Source of the DNA: Pollutimonas thiosulfatoxidans
GTDB taxonomy: Bacteria > Pseudomonadota > Gammaproteobacteria > Burkholderiales > Burkholderiaceae_B
Length of the DNA stretch: 64,000 nucleotides
Assembly: GCF_004022565.1 (NCBI RefSeq)
Contig: NZ_CP022987.1
Location: 1,178,001-1,242,000, forward strand
Direction of reading: 5' to 3'
Part shown: positions 7,439-15,355 of the stretch, one piece after another
How the letters are laid out: each line of letters opens with the position of its first letter
Position numbering within the stretch: position 1 is the first letter of the stretch
Made by a program: the position numbers and the translations under genes
The notes under the pieces: generated by a model
Seen by the model: only the letters and a program-made list of their open reading frames with translations
The model's database searches: none
What the model was told of the DNA's origin: nothing

Positions 7439-7963
7439 ATGTCGGATAAAGTCTATAACACTCTGTTTCTCTGTACGGAGAACTCAGCGCGCAGCATCAT
7501 GGCAGAGGTGCTGCTGAATTCTTTTGGTCATGGCCGGTTTAGGGCATTTAGTGCTGGCAGCCGGCCGGGGCCTCACGTCAATCCGCTTACGCTTCAAATT
7601 CTGAATTCAAGTCGTCTACCGGTCGACGGTTTGCGCAGCAAGAGCTGGGACGAGTTTGCGCGTCCAGACGCCCCGCAAATGGATTTTGTGATTACCCTTT
7701 GCGATAGCGCAGCCGGGGAAGAATGTCCTGTGTGGCCTGGCCAACCCATTACGGCTCACTGGGGCTTCGAAGACCCGGCAGCTTGTACGGGGAACTCTGA
7801 AGAACAGCGACAGCACTTCGATAAAGTTTTTCGCCAAATCGCGAACCGGATAAAGATTTTAAGTAGCTTGCCATTGGCGACTTTGGACCGCGTGGCGATC
7901 AAATGTGAATTCCATGCATTGGCAGATCAAACAGCTCAGCCCAGCCTCGTCACCGAAAAATAA
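7439..7963 (+). CDS. arsC: Arsenate reductase, LMW protein-tyrosine-phosphatase type (first copy)
   Basis: 174 residues with the P-loop CTENSARS (C-x5-R) near residue 12, the conserved SAGSRP strand, the LRSKSWDEF helix and the catalytic-Asp region HWGFEDPA. This is the phosphatase-fold arsenate reductase that reduces As(V) to As(III). The ATG at 7439 is chosen over an upstream frame start at 7310 because homology begins at VYNTLFLCTEN. It is followed 24 nt later by a paralogue. About 30 C-terminal residues after the family core are less conserved. Confidence 0.9.
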   Translation: MSDKVYNTLFLCTENSARSIMAEVLLNSFGHGRFRAFSAGSRPGPHVNPLTLQILNSSRLPVDGLRSKSWDEFARPDAPQMDFVITLCDSAAGEECPVWPGQPITAHWGFEDPAACTGNSEEQRQHFDKVFRQIANRIKILSSLPLATLDRVAIKCEFHALADQTAQPSLVTEK

Positions 7964-7987
7964 ACTCGTCTTGTTTCTACCCCTTAT

Positions 7988-8464
7988 ATGAATATTCTTT
8001 TTCTCTGCACCGGCAACTCTTGCCGGTCGATTCTCGCTGAAGCCACGTTTAATCATGTTGCGCCAGCAGGGTGGACGGCGATGAGCGCCGGAAGCCATCC
8101 AACCGGACAGGTGCACCCGCGCTCTTTGGCACTCCTCGCACGAGAAGGTATTTCAACGACCGGCTATTCCAGCAAATCGTGGGATAACTTGCCGCTGACG
8201 CCCGACATGGTCGTCACCGTTTGCGCCAGTGCTGCAGGTGAAACCTGCCCTGCCTACCTCGGCCCGGTGATTCGTACCCATTGGGGGGTTGAAGATCCAG
8301 CCCATGCCACAGGCACCGATGAAGAGATTGACGCGGCGTTCGAGCATGCCTATCGCATTTTGCGTGCTCGTATCAAAGCGTTCCTGGCGTTGCCACTCAC
8401 AGAGCTTAAAGGCAACCCAACTCGCTTAAAGGCGGAACTCGACCGCATCGGCAGCCTGATGTGA
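7988..8464 (+). CDS. arsC: Arsenate reductase, LMW protein-tyrosine-phosphatase type (second copy)
   Basis: 158 residues, with the P-loop CTGNSCRS at positions 7-14 and HWGVEDPAHATG containing the general-acid Asp. It is paralogous to the preceding gene but differs in the loop (an extra Cys inside the loop, more like ordinary LMW phosphatases). The two may use different thiol donors. Its TGA overlaps the GTG start of arsB by 4 nt (GTGA), so the permease is translationally coupled to it. Confidence 0.9.
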   Translation: MNILFLCTGNSCRSILAEATFNHVAPAGWTAMSAGSHPTGQVHPRSLALLAREGISTTGYSSKSWDNLPLTPDMVVTVCASAAGETCPAYLGPVIRTHWGVEDPAHATGTDEEIDAAFEHAYRILRARIKAFLALPLTELKGNPTRLKAELDRIGSLM

Positions 8465-9747
8465 TTGCTGCACTCTTGATTTTCATTGTTACCATCGTCT
8501 TGGTTATCTGGCAGCCGCGCGGCTTGAACATTGGTTGGAGCGCGGCTATCGGCGCGGCGCTGGCGTTGGCCTTTGGCGTTGTCAGCCCAAGCGACATACC
8601 CGTTGTCTGGCAGATAGTCTGGAATGCGACCGGTGCGTTCGTGGCCATCATTATCATCAGCCTTGTGCTGGATGAGGCCGGCTTCTTTGAATGGACGTCG
8701 CTGCACGTTGCCAGATGGGGTCGCGGGCGGGGCCGCCTGTTATTCGCGTTGATTGTGCTGCTGGGCGCTGCGGTGTCGGCATTCTTTGCCAACGATGGCG
8801 CTGCCTTGATACTTACGCCTATTGTTATGGCGATGTTGCTGGCGTTGGGGTTCAGCCCGGCGGCTACCCTGGCTTTTGTCATGGCCGCCGGCTTTATTTC
8901 CGACACGGCCAGCTTGCCTTTTATTGTGTCCAACCTGGTCAATATCGTTTCAGCCGATTTTTTCGATATCAGCTTTGCGCGCTACGCAGCCGTCATGGTG
9001 CCCGTCAACTTCGTTTCCGTCGCCGCTACCCTTCTGGTTTTACTGCTGTATTTTCGCCGCAGCATCCCCCTGCGCTACGATGCCAGCCAACTTAAAGAAC
9101 CGAAAACGGCGATACGCGACCTGGCGACTTTCCGGGCCGGCTGGATTGTGTTGGGGCTGCTGCTGATCAGTTTCTTTACCCTGGAGGGCTTTGGCATTCC
9201 CGTCAGCGCCATTGCGGCGCTGGGCGCTCTGGCCCTGCTTGTCGTTGCCGGACGCGGACATAAAATCAGTACACGCAAGGTCGTCAGGGAAGCGCCCTGG
9301 GCCATCGTTATTTTTTCGTTGGGAATGTACCTGGTCGTTTACGGCCTGCGCAACGCCGGGCTGACCGAGATGATCGCCGGCTTGCTGGATTACTTCGCCG
9401 GCCACGGTCTGTGGATGGCGACTATAGGCACCGGGGTACTGACCGCCCTGCTCTCATCCATGATGAACAATTTGCCCACCGTGCTGATTGGCGCACTGTC
9501 GATCGACGCCAGCCAGGCAACTGGCGTTGTGAAGGAAGCCATGATTTATGCGAACGTCATTGGTAGCGACCTGGGCCCCAAAATCACGCCTATTGGCAGC
9601 CTGGCCACGCTATTATGGCTGCACGTGTTGGCGCGCAAGGGCATGACCATCACTTGGGGGTACTACTTTAAAGTGGGTATTGTGCTGACTTTGCCGGTAT
9701 TGCTGATTACTTTGGCGGCGCTTGCCGTGCGCTTGGGTGGCCTGTAA
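8461..9747 (+). CDS. arsB: Arsenite efflux permease ArsB
   Basis: 428 residues with about twelve hydrophobic segments. The family signatures FFANDGAALILTPIV and SSMMNNLPTVLIG are present, and the protein is of the usual ArsB length. It extrudes As(III) made by the two upstream reductases across the inner membrane. It starts with GTG overlapping the arsC stop, and no separate ATG fits. The last 26 nt overlap the start region of chrA. Confidence 0.95.
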   Translation: MIAALLIFIVTIVLVIWQPRGLNIGWSAAIGAALALAFGVVSPSDIPVVWQIVWNATGAFVAIIIISLVLDEAGFFEWTSLHVARWGRGRGRLLFALIVLLGAAVSAFFANDGAALILTPIVMAMLLALGFSPAATLAFVMAAGFISDTASLPFIVSNLVNIVSADFFDISFARYAAVMVPVNFVSVAATLLVLLLYFRRSIPLRYDASQLKEPKTAIRDLATFRAGWIVLGLLLISFFTLEGFGIPVSAIAALGALALLVVAGRGHKISTRKVVREAPWAIVIFSLGMYLVVYGLRNAGLTEMIAGLLDYFAGHGLWMATIGTGVLTALLSSMMNNLPTVLIGALSIDASQATGVVKEAMIYANVIGSDLGPKITPIGSLATLLWLHVLARKGMTITWGYYFKVGIVLTLPVLLITLAALAVRLGGL

Positions 9748-10930
9748 AACCGACCGCAGCCCTTGGGCTGTCTTCCTGATTTTTCTTCGGCTGGGCCTTA
9801 CCTCTTTTGGCGGCCCGATCGCCCATTTGGGCTACTTCCGGGACGAGTTCGTTACGCGGCGACGATGGTTAAGCGAGCGCAGCTACGCTGACCTGGTCGC
9901 GCTCTGCCAGTTCCTGCCTGGTCCAGCCAGCAGTCAGGTTGGGATCGCATTGGGGCTGTCCCGGTCCGGCTATGCCGGAGCGTTGGCTGCATGGACGGGT
10001 TTCACTTTGCCGTCCGCGATTGCCCTCATCTTGTTTGCCCTGGGCATCTCGAGTTACGGCGATGCGATGCCATCCGGTGTGCTGCACGGCTTGAAGGTCG
10101 TGGCCGTTGCCGTGGTGGCGCAAGCAGTATGGGGAATGGCTCGCAATCTTTGTACGGATGCGCCGCGCATCGTCATTATGGCGGCAACCACTTGCATGGT
10201 TCTTGTCGTGCCGTCTGCCTGGGGCCAGGTGATAGCCATCGTCATTGCGGCCGCCATCGGACTGCTATGGTTCAGACCGCAAACAGGCACAGCACACGAC
10301 CCTTTGCCGATTGTGATCACGCGGTCGGCTGGCCTGTTTTGCCTGGCTCTATTCTTTGGCTTGCTGATCGGTTTGCCCTTACTGTCGGTGCTATTCCCGA
10401 ATCAAGCGCTGTCCATGGTGGATGCTTTCTACCGTGCCGGATCCCTGGTGTTTGGTGGGGGGCACGTGGTGCTGCCTCTGCTGCAAGCCGAGGTCGTGCC
10501 CACGGGCTGGGTCAGCAATGAATCGTTTCTGGCCGGCTACGGTGCTGCGCAGGCCGTTCCTGGCCCGCTATTTACCTTCGCAGCCTTCCTGGGCGCATCA
10601 ATGGGCGGTGCGCCTTCGGGCTGGCTAGGCGGCCTGCTTTGCCTGCTGGCGATCTTCGCACCGTCCTTCCTGCTGGTTGTTGGGGTATTGCCATTCTGGG
10701 AGTCATTGCGCCGTAATAGCCGTACGCAAGCTGCGCTCTCAGGCGTCAACGCCGCCGTAGTTGGCCTGCTTCTGGCCGCTCTTTATCGGCCTGTATGGAC
10801 GAGCGCGATTCATGCACCCCAAGACTTTGGCCTGGCGCTTGTGGCATTGGTCGCCTTAATGTTCTGGAGGCTGCCTGCGTGGCTGGTGGTGGTCGGCACC
10901 GGTACTGCGGGGTGGTTGCTGACCTTCTAG
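9722..10930 (+). CDS. chrA: Chromate transporter ChrA, long-chain (two CHR domains)
   Basis: 402 residues with two CHR halves. The first contains GGPIAHLGYFRDEFV and CQFLPGPASSQ, the second GGGHVVLPLLQAEVV and AQAVPGPLFTFA. Long-chain ChrA proteins are chromate/sulfate-type efflux carriers of the inner membrane. The start is uncertain: TTG at 9722 or GTG at 9737, both overlapping arsB and neither with a clear Shine-Dalgarno. Its position as the last gene of an ars operon suggests arsenic-inducible expression. The 3' 75 nt overlap the convergent arsO. Confidence 0.9.
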   Translation: MPCAWVACKTDRSPWAVFLIFLRLGLTSFGGPIAHLGYFRDEFVTRRRWLSERSYADLVALCQFLPGPASSQVGIALGLSRSGYAGALAAWTGFTLPSAIALILFALGISSYGDAMPSGVLHGLKVVAVAVVAQAVWGMARNLCTDAPRIVIMAATTCMVLVVPSAWGQVIAIVIAAAIGLLWFRPQTGTAHDPLPIVITRSAGLFCLALFFGLLIGLPLLSVLFPNQALSMVDAFYRAGSLVFGGGHVVLPLLQAEVVPTGWVSNESFLAGYGAAQAVPGPLFTFAAFLGASMGGAPSGWLGGLLCLLAIFAPSFLLVVGVLPFWESLRRNSRTQAALSGVNAAVVGLLLAALYRPVWTSAIHAPQDFGLALVALVALMFWRLPAWLVVVGTGTAGWLLTF

Positions 10931-11983
10931 CGCCTGGGCTACTTCAAGAGCCGTGGCCCTGGCATAGCGCATGCCACCCACCAGTGTTGCCGAAGCAAAA
11001 CCCGTCCATTCGCCATAGCCCACCAGCCATAAGCCGGGAACGTCGACCGACTGCGTCCCCGAAAGAGCAACCCTTCCATCAACGTCAAGAATACCCAACG
11101 GTTTCAGGTGGCCCAACGCTGGCCGAAACCCGGTGCACCAAATGACCGCGTCGAAATCAGTGTGCGACCCATCTTGCCAGATGACACCCCGGTCCGTGAA
11201 CTGACGGAACGGGCGTACGGCGTTGAGAGCACCACGGTCGCGCGCAGCTTTGACTGACTCCACCATGACCACGTCGCCCAAGCCACCAGGCGGGTCTGGC
11301 AATATGCGGCCTTCCTGCTGCGCCTTCCATTTGGCGGTTGCCCGCTCGAACAGCACACGGCCATCCACATCGTCGGGCAGGAACACCGGATCCGTCGGCG
11401 TTACCCAGGTCGTGTCAGCTACGCGCGAGACCTCTGCCAGGATCTGAGCGCCCGAATTTCCGCCGCCCACGACAAGTACCCTCTTGCCGGCAAATGGCGC
11501 TGCGTTGCGGTAGTGAGCAGAATGTACTTGCACCCCGGCATAAACCGAATGGTTGGGATAGGCTGGAATATAGGGCTGGCTCCAGGTACCGGTCGCACTG
11601 ACGACCGCGCGTGCATGCCATATGCCGCCATCCGTATGCACGACAAAGCCATCGTCGCTACGGGTAAGCTTCGCCACGGACACCGGCCGCTCTATCGAAA
11701 ATCCGTATCGATTTTCGTACTGGGCGAGGTAGCTGACAATATCATCACGGGTTGGGTAGCCTTCTACAGGCGGCATACCCCAACCGGGTAGGGAACTCCA
11801 CTGGCCGGGTGAAAACAGGCGCAATGAATCCCAACCATGAACCCATGCCCCGCCCGGCTCGTGGCCGCTGTCCAGTATTACGACGCTTAAAGACGTGCGC
11901 CTTAAAAAGTAGGCGACCGACAGAGCAGACTGGCCGCCACCCACAATCACCACATCTTGATTACGACGGTACGGTATGGGCAT
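10856..11983 (-). CDS. arsO: Flavin-dependent monooxygenase ArsO-like
   Basis: 375 residues with two Rossmann fingerprints, the FAD motif VVIVGGGQSALSVAYFL (about 11-27) and the NAD(P)H motif VLVVGGGNSGAQI (about 168-180), and an ATG-type motif (CTGFRPAL) in the C-terminal third. This is the flavoprotein monooxygenase family called ArsO when found in ars operons; its chemistry on arsenic is not firmly established. The last 24 codons run antisense through the chrA C-terminus. The Gln/Arg/His-rich tail there looks unconserved, so the reading frame has probably extended into chrA. Confidence 0.85.
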   Translation of the reverse strand: MPIPYRRNQDVVIVGGGQSALSVAYFLRRTSLSVVILDSGHEPGGAWVHGWDSLRLFSPGQWSSLPGWGMPPVEGYPTRDDIVSYLAQYENRYGFSIERPVSVAKLTRSDDGFVVHTDGGIWHARAVVSATGTWSQPYIPAYPNHSVYAGVQVHSAHYRNAAPFAGKRVLVVGGGNSGAQILAEVSRVADTTWVTPTDPVFLPDDVDGRVLFERATAKWKAQQEGRILPDPPGGLGDVVMVESVKAARDRGALNAVRPFRQFTDRGVIWQDGSHTDFDAVIWCTGFRPALGHLKPLGILDVDGRVALSGTQSVDVPGLWLVGYGEWTGFASATLVGGMRYARATALEVAQALEGQQPPRSTGADHHQPRRQPPEH

Positions 11984-12063
11984 GCACTGCGCCGTATAAA
12001 GATTGAACGAAGGAGTCGGGCACGCAAGCGCAGCGTGCCCTTGACCCAGTTCTACAGAGATTC

Positions 12064-13644
12064 TTACGTCAGTGCAAGCGGTCGTTCCGTCGTCACTGGC
12101 AACACAGTGCTCTGCTCAGCCAGCTTGAACGTGGCCACCAACCTGGCGAGCCCGGAGGCCTGCTCGCGCAGGCTGCCCGATGCGGCTGCGGCCTCTTCCA
12201 CCAGCGCCGCGTTTTGCTGAGTGACTTGGTCCATTTGCGAAACAGCCTGGTTCACCTGCTCAATGCCAACGCTCTGCTCCTGGCTGGCCGAAGTGATCTC
12301 GCCCATGATGTCAGTAAGGCGCTTGATGCTGGTCACGGTTTCGTCCATGGTGGCTCCGGCTTCAGCCACCAGCCTATTACCTGTTGCCGTGGTTTCGACA
12401 GATGAATCGATCAACTCCTTGATCTCTTTGGCGGCTGTAGCGCTGCGCTGCGCCAGTGCGCGAACCTCGGTTGCCACGACAGCAAAGCCCCGCCCTTGCT
12501 CCCCTGCCCTCGCCGCTTCCACCGCAGCATTCAGGGCAAGGATATTGGTCTGGAAGGCGATCGTGTCGATGACGCTGATGATCTCGGCTACCTTCCTGGA
12601 TGAATCGTTGATCTGGCCCATCGTCGTAACAACCTGGGACACGACTTGGCCACTTTTGGCAGCGACCTGTGCGGCGGCCTGAGCCAGCACGCCAGCCTGG
12701 GCGGCATTATCGGCATTTTGCTTGACGGTGGTGGTCAGTTGCTCCATGGTGGCCGCGGTCTCAGCAAGCGAGCTGGCCTGCTCTTCGGTCCGTGATGACA
12801 GATCCACGTTGCCCGCCGAGATCTGCATGGAGGCCGTAGCGATGGCATTGGCGCCATTGCGCACATCGAGCACCACGTCGGTGAGATTCTCATTCATTTG
12901 CTGCAGGGCGCGAAGCAGCGTGCTGGTTTCGTCTGTGCCCTCTACCTCTATGACGCTGCGCAGATCTCTGCTGGATACGGTCTGGGCAAGCTGGACTGAC
13001 CGGCGTAGGGGCCGCGTAATGGAGCGGGTGATTGACACCGCAAACGCCAGCCCGGCCACGAGAGCAAGTGCCGCAAAGCCCAGCAAGAGGGCGACTCCGA
13101 AGTGATTACTATCACTTAAACTGCTGGCGCTGGAGTCAATCAGTGCTTGTTGATGCTGCAACAGCTCATCAATACTGCCCGTATAGCCAGCCAACAATCC
13201 ATCCAGTTCATTCTCTACGAACATTTGTCTTGTCAGAAAGTCACCTGAACCCAAGGCGGCCTCACGGGCATCCCTGTATACGGCGCGCTTCTGGGCCACC
13301 GCGTTGTACTTTTCGATCGCTTCCGCGTCAGTGAGATTGGCCCGCAGTGCTTCACGCAGGGTATCGACGCGCGCCGAGGCTTCAGCCATCTGCTCTTCAA
13401 AGTACCTGATTGCTCCCGGGTTGGTGGTTCGAGCCACCGCAACCGTCCGTACCGCGTTCAGCGAGATCTGCGTCCGCCATTCGGTAATCAACCGTTCGTT
13501 CTTGAGTCTGATTTCCAGAATCTCATCGGTCATCGCGTCTGACGCCTGCATGCGCCAAAGCCCGATGCCTGCCAGAATCGCTACGAGCAGCAGCATGAAT
13601 GTGAAGCCCACGGCCAGGCGTGTGCCTATCTTTAAATTGTTCAT
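12064..13644 (-). CDS. Methyl-accepting chemotaxis protein
   Basis: 526 residues. An N-terminal membrane anchor (about 12-30) is followed by a periplasmic four-helix ligand domain of about 150 residues, a second membrane helix (FGVALLLGFAALALVAGLAF), a HAMP linker and a long coiled-coil signalling domain. The hairpin tip that binds CheA/CheW is intact (EVRALAQRSATAAKEIK). The ligand domain resembles the Tar/Tsr-type or 4HB_MCP sensor, but the ligand is unknown. No chemotaxis kinase genes are adjacent. Confidence 0.92.
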   Translation of the reverse strand: MNNLKIGTRLAVGFTFMLLLVAILAGIGLWRMQASDAMTDEILEIRLKNERLITEWRTQISLNAVRTVAVARTTNPGAIRYFEEQMAEASARVDTLREALRANLTDAEAIEKYNAVAQKRAVYRDAREAALGSGDFLTRQMFVENELDGLLAGYTGSIDELLQHQQALIDSSASSLSDSNHFGVALLLGFAALALVAGLAFAVSITRSITRPLRRSVQLAQTVSSRDLRSVIEVEGTDETSTLLRALQQMNENLTDVVLDVRNGANAIATASMQISAGNVDLSSRTEEQASSLAETAATMEQLTTTVKQNADNAAQAGVLAQAAAQVAAKSGQVVSQVVTTMGQINDSSRKVAEIISVIDTIAFQTNILALNAAVEAARAGEQGRGFAVVATEVRALAQRSATAAKEIKELIDSSVETTATGNRLVAEAGATMDETVTSIKRLTDIMGEITSASQEQSVGIEQVNQAVSQMDQVTQQNAALVEEAAAASGSLREQASGLARLVATFKLAEQSTVLPVTTERPLALT

Positions 13645-13836
13645 AAAAGCCAGTTGTTAAGTGCCTACGGAAGCTGAGGTCCGCGATTTGCGGAAGCTTT
13701 GTCAACGGCAGATATGGCCGATAGTTTAGGGCCGTGCCTTAAATACTTTTATCTTTCTCAGGCGTGGAAGTCGGTTAGGTATGCGCCTTGCAGAGCTACG
13801 GGATCAAGCAACTTACCAACCCTACAAGGAGCGCTT

Positions 13837-14451
13837 ATGAACACGCGACTAACCGCCATGGCCTTTGCATTCAGTACGGCATTGGGGGGCCTTTCCGTCC
13901 AGGCTCAGACCACTCAAGGCGCGCAACCGGCCGCAGGCACACAGGCGACTCAGCCGGGAACGAGCACGCAAGCGGCACAGCCCGCGGCAAATCCTCAAGG
14001 GCAGTCGCAACTGACCCAGGAGGACGCCAACTTTCTCGAAAATGCCATACAGGGCAGCCATGCCGAAGTTGAAGGCAGCCAACTGGCTTTGGAGAAAACA
14101 TCCAGCCAGGACGTCAAGGATTTCGCCCAGATGATGATCAAGGACCATCAAATGATGGCTAAGGAAGCATCCAGCCTGGCACAGGAAAAAGGCATGACCC
14201 CGCCCGACGGACCCTCGGCTATGCAGGTCACCGAAATTACGGCCTTGAAAGCGCTTTCGGGCGGTGCGTTCGACGCCATGTATGTCAATCGGATCGGCGT
14301 GGCATCGCATGAGGCCACAGTGAACATGTTCGACAAGGCCAGCAAGGGCGCGCAGGATCCCGACGTGAAGGCCCTGGCCACCAAGGCCTTGCCAAAACTG
14401 AAGGAACACCTGGAAATGGCACGGGCCTTGAACGAGAAGCAGGAAAAATAG
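13837..14451 (+). CDS. Exported DUF4142 (ferritin-like) protein
   Basis: 204 residues: a signal peptide (about 1-24, cleavage near VQA-QTT), a low-complexity Gln/Ala/Thr/Pro linker (about 25-60) and a DUF4142 helical bundle with the paired blocks FLENAIQGSHAEVEGSQLAL and FAQMMIKDHQMMAKEAS. DUF4142 proteins are periplasmic proteins of unknown role, often linked to stress or envelope functions. AAGGA precedes the chosen ATG. It is followed after 4 nt by a GTG-started hydrolase gene. Confidence 0.85.
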   Translation: MNTRLTAMAFAFSTALGGLSVQAQTTQGAQPAAGTQATQPGTSTQAAQPAANPQGQSQLTQEDANFLENAIQGSHAEVEGSQLALEKTSSQDVKDFAQMMIKDHQMMAKEASSLAQEKGMTPPDGPSAMQVTEITALKALSGGAFDAMYVNRIGVASHEATVNMFDKASKGAQDPDVKALATKALPKLKEHLEMARALNEKQEK

Positions 14452-14455
14452 CAGT

Positions 14456-15328
14456 GTGCGAATTCATCATCTGAACTGCATCTCGACCTGTCCCTTGGGC
14501 GGTAAGCTGATGGATGGCAGGACGCCATCCATTGTTCAGCGCGGCCATCTGGCCTGCCACTGCCTGCTGGTCGAAAGCCGGTCGGGACTGGTGTTGATCG
14601 ACACCGGCCTGGGGATGCGCGATGTCGCAGACCCCAGGGGCCGCCTGAGCGGCTTCTTCCTTGCCATGCTGCGCCCCGAATGGCGTGAGGAAATGACTGC
14701 CGTCGGCCAATTGCGGCATCTGGGGTTCAGACCGGAGGATGTCCGTCACATTGTCCTGACTCATCTGGATTTCGACCACGCGGGCGGTCTGGACGACTTC
14801 CCTCATGCCGTCGTTCACATGCTGGCTGCGGAGTCGGACTACGCACTGCTGCAAAAGACCTGGCTGGACAGGCAGCGTTTCCGACCACAGCAATGGTCCA
14901 CCCGGGATAAGTGGAAGATGTATTCCATGCACAAAGGTGATGCCTGGTTTGGCTTTGACAGCGTCCGCAGCCTGGAAGGCCTGGATGACGACATCGCCAT
15001 GATTCCCTTGATCGGGCATACCTACGGGCACGCAGGCGTCGCCGTCAACCGGGGGGATAAATGGCTGCTGCAGGCAGGTGACGCCTACTTTTATCGGCAC
15101 GAGCTGGACGCGACATCCCCACATTGCACACCCGGCCTGCGGTTCTATCAATGGATGATGGATAAGGATCGGCCCCAGCGACGTCATAACCAGGAACGGC
15201 TGCGCGAGCTCAAGCAAGCACATGCCGCCTCGGTCGAGGTATTCTGCGGCCACGATATCGTGGAATTCGAATGGCTGGCGGGGCGCAGCGCCAGGATACC
15301 CGCTGAACATCTCAGCCGCGTTGCGTAG
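14456..15328 (+). CDS. Metallo-beta-lactamase-fold hydrolase
   Basis: 290 residues starting at GTG. The zinc motif THLDFDHAGG (HxxxDH class), a later HTYGHAGV histidine, the metal-bridging Asp in LLQAGDAYF and a final GHD are all present. The layout is close to AHL-lactonase/glyoxalase II-like proteins, and there is no signal peptide. The substrate is not predictable. It begins 4 nt after the DUF4142 stop, so the two are probably cotranscribed. Confidence 0.85.
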   Translation: MRIHHLNCISTCPLGGKLMDGRTPSIVQRGHLACHCLLVESRSGLVLIDTGLGMRDVADPRGRLSGFFLAMLRPEWREEMTAVGQLRHLGFRPEDVRHIVLTHLDFDHAGGLDDFPHAVVHMLAAESDYALLQKTWLDRQRFRPQQWSTRDKWKMYSMHKGDAWFGFDSVRSLEGLDDDIAMIPLIGHTYGHAGVAVNRGDKWLLQAGDAYFYRHELDATSPHCTPGLRFYQWMMDKDRPQRRHNQERLRELKQAHAASVEVFCGHDIVEFEWLAGRSARIPAEHLSRVA

Positions 15329-15355
15329 CAAGGTCACAGGCGGAGCCATCACCGT

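Noticed and set aside
14285..15352. 355-codon open frame on the minus strand
   Set aside because: Mirror frame of the MBL-fold hydrolase and the end of the DUF4142 gene; no RBS, no motif.
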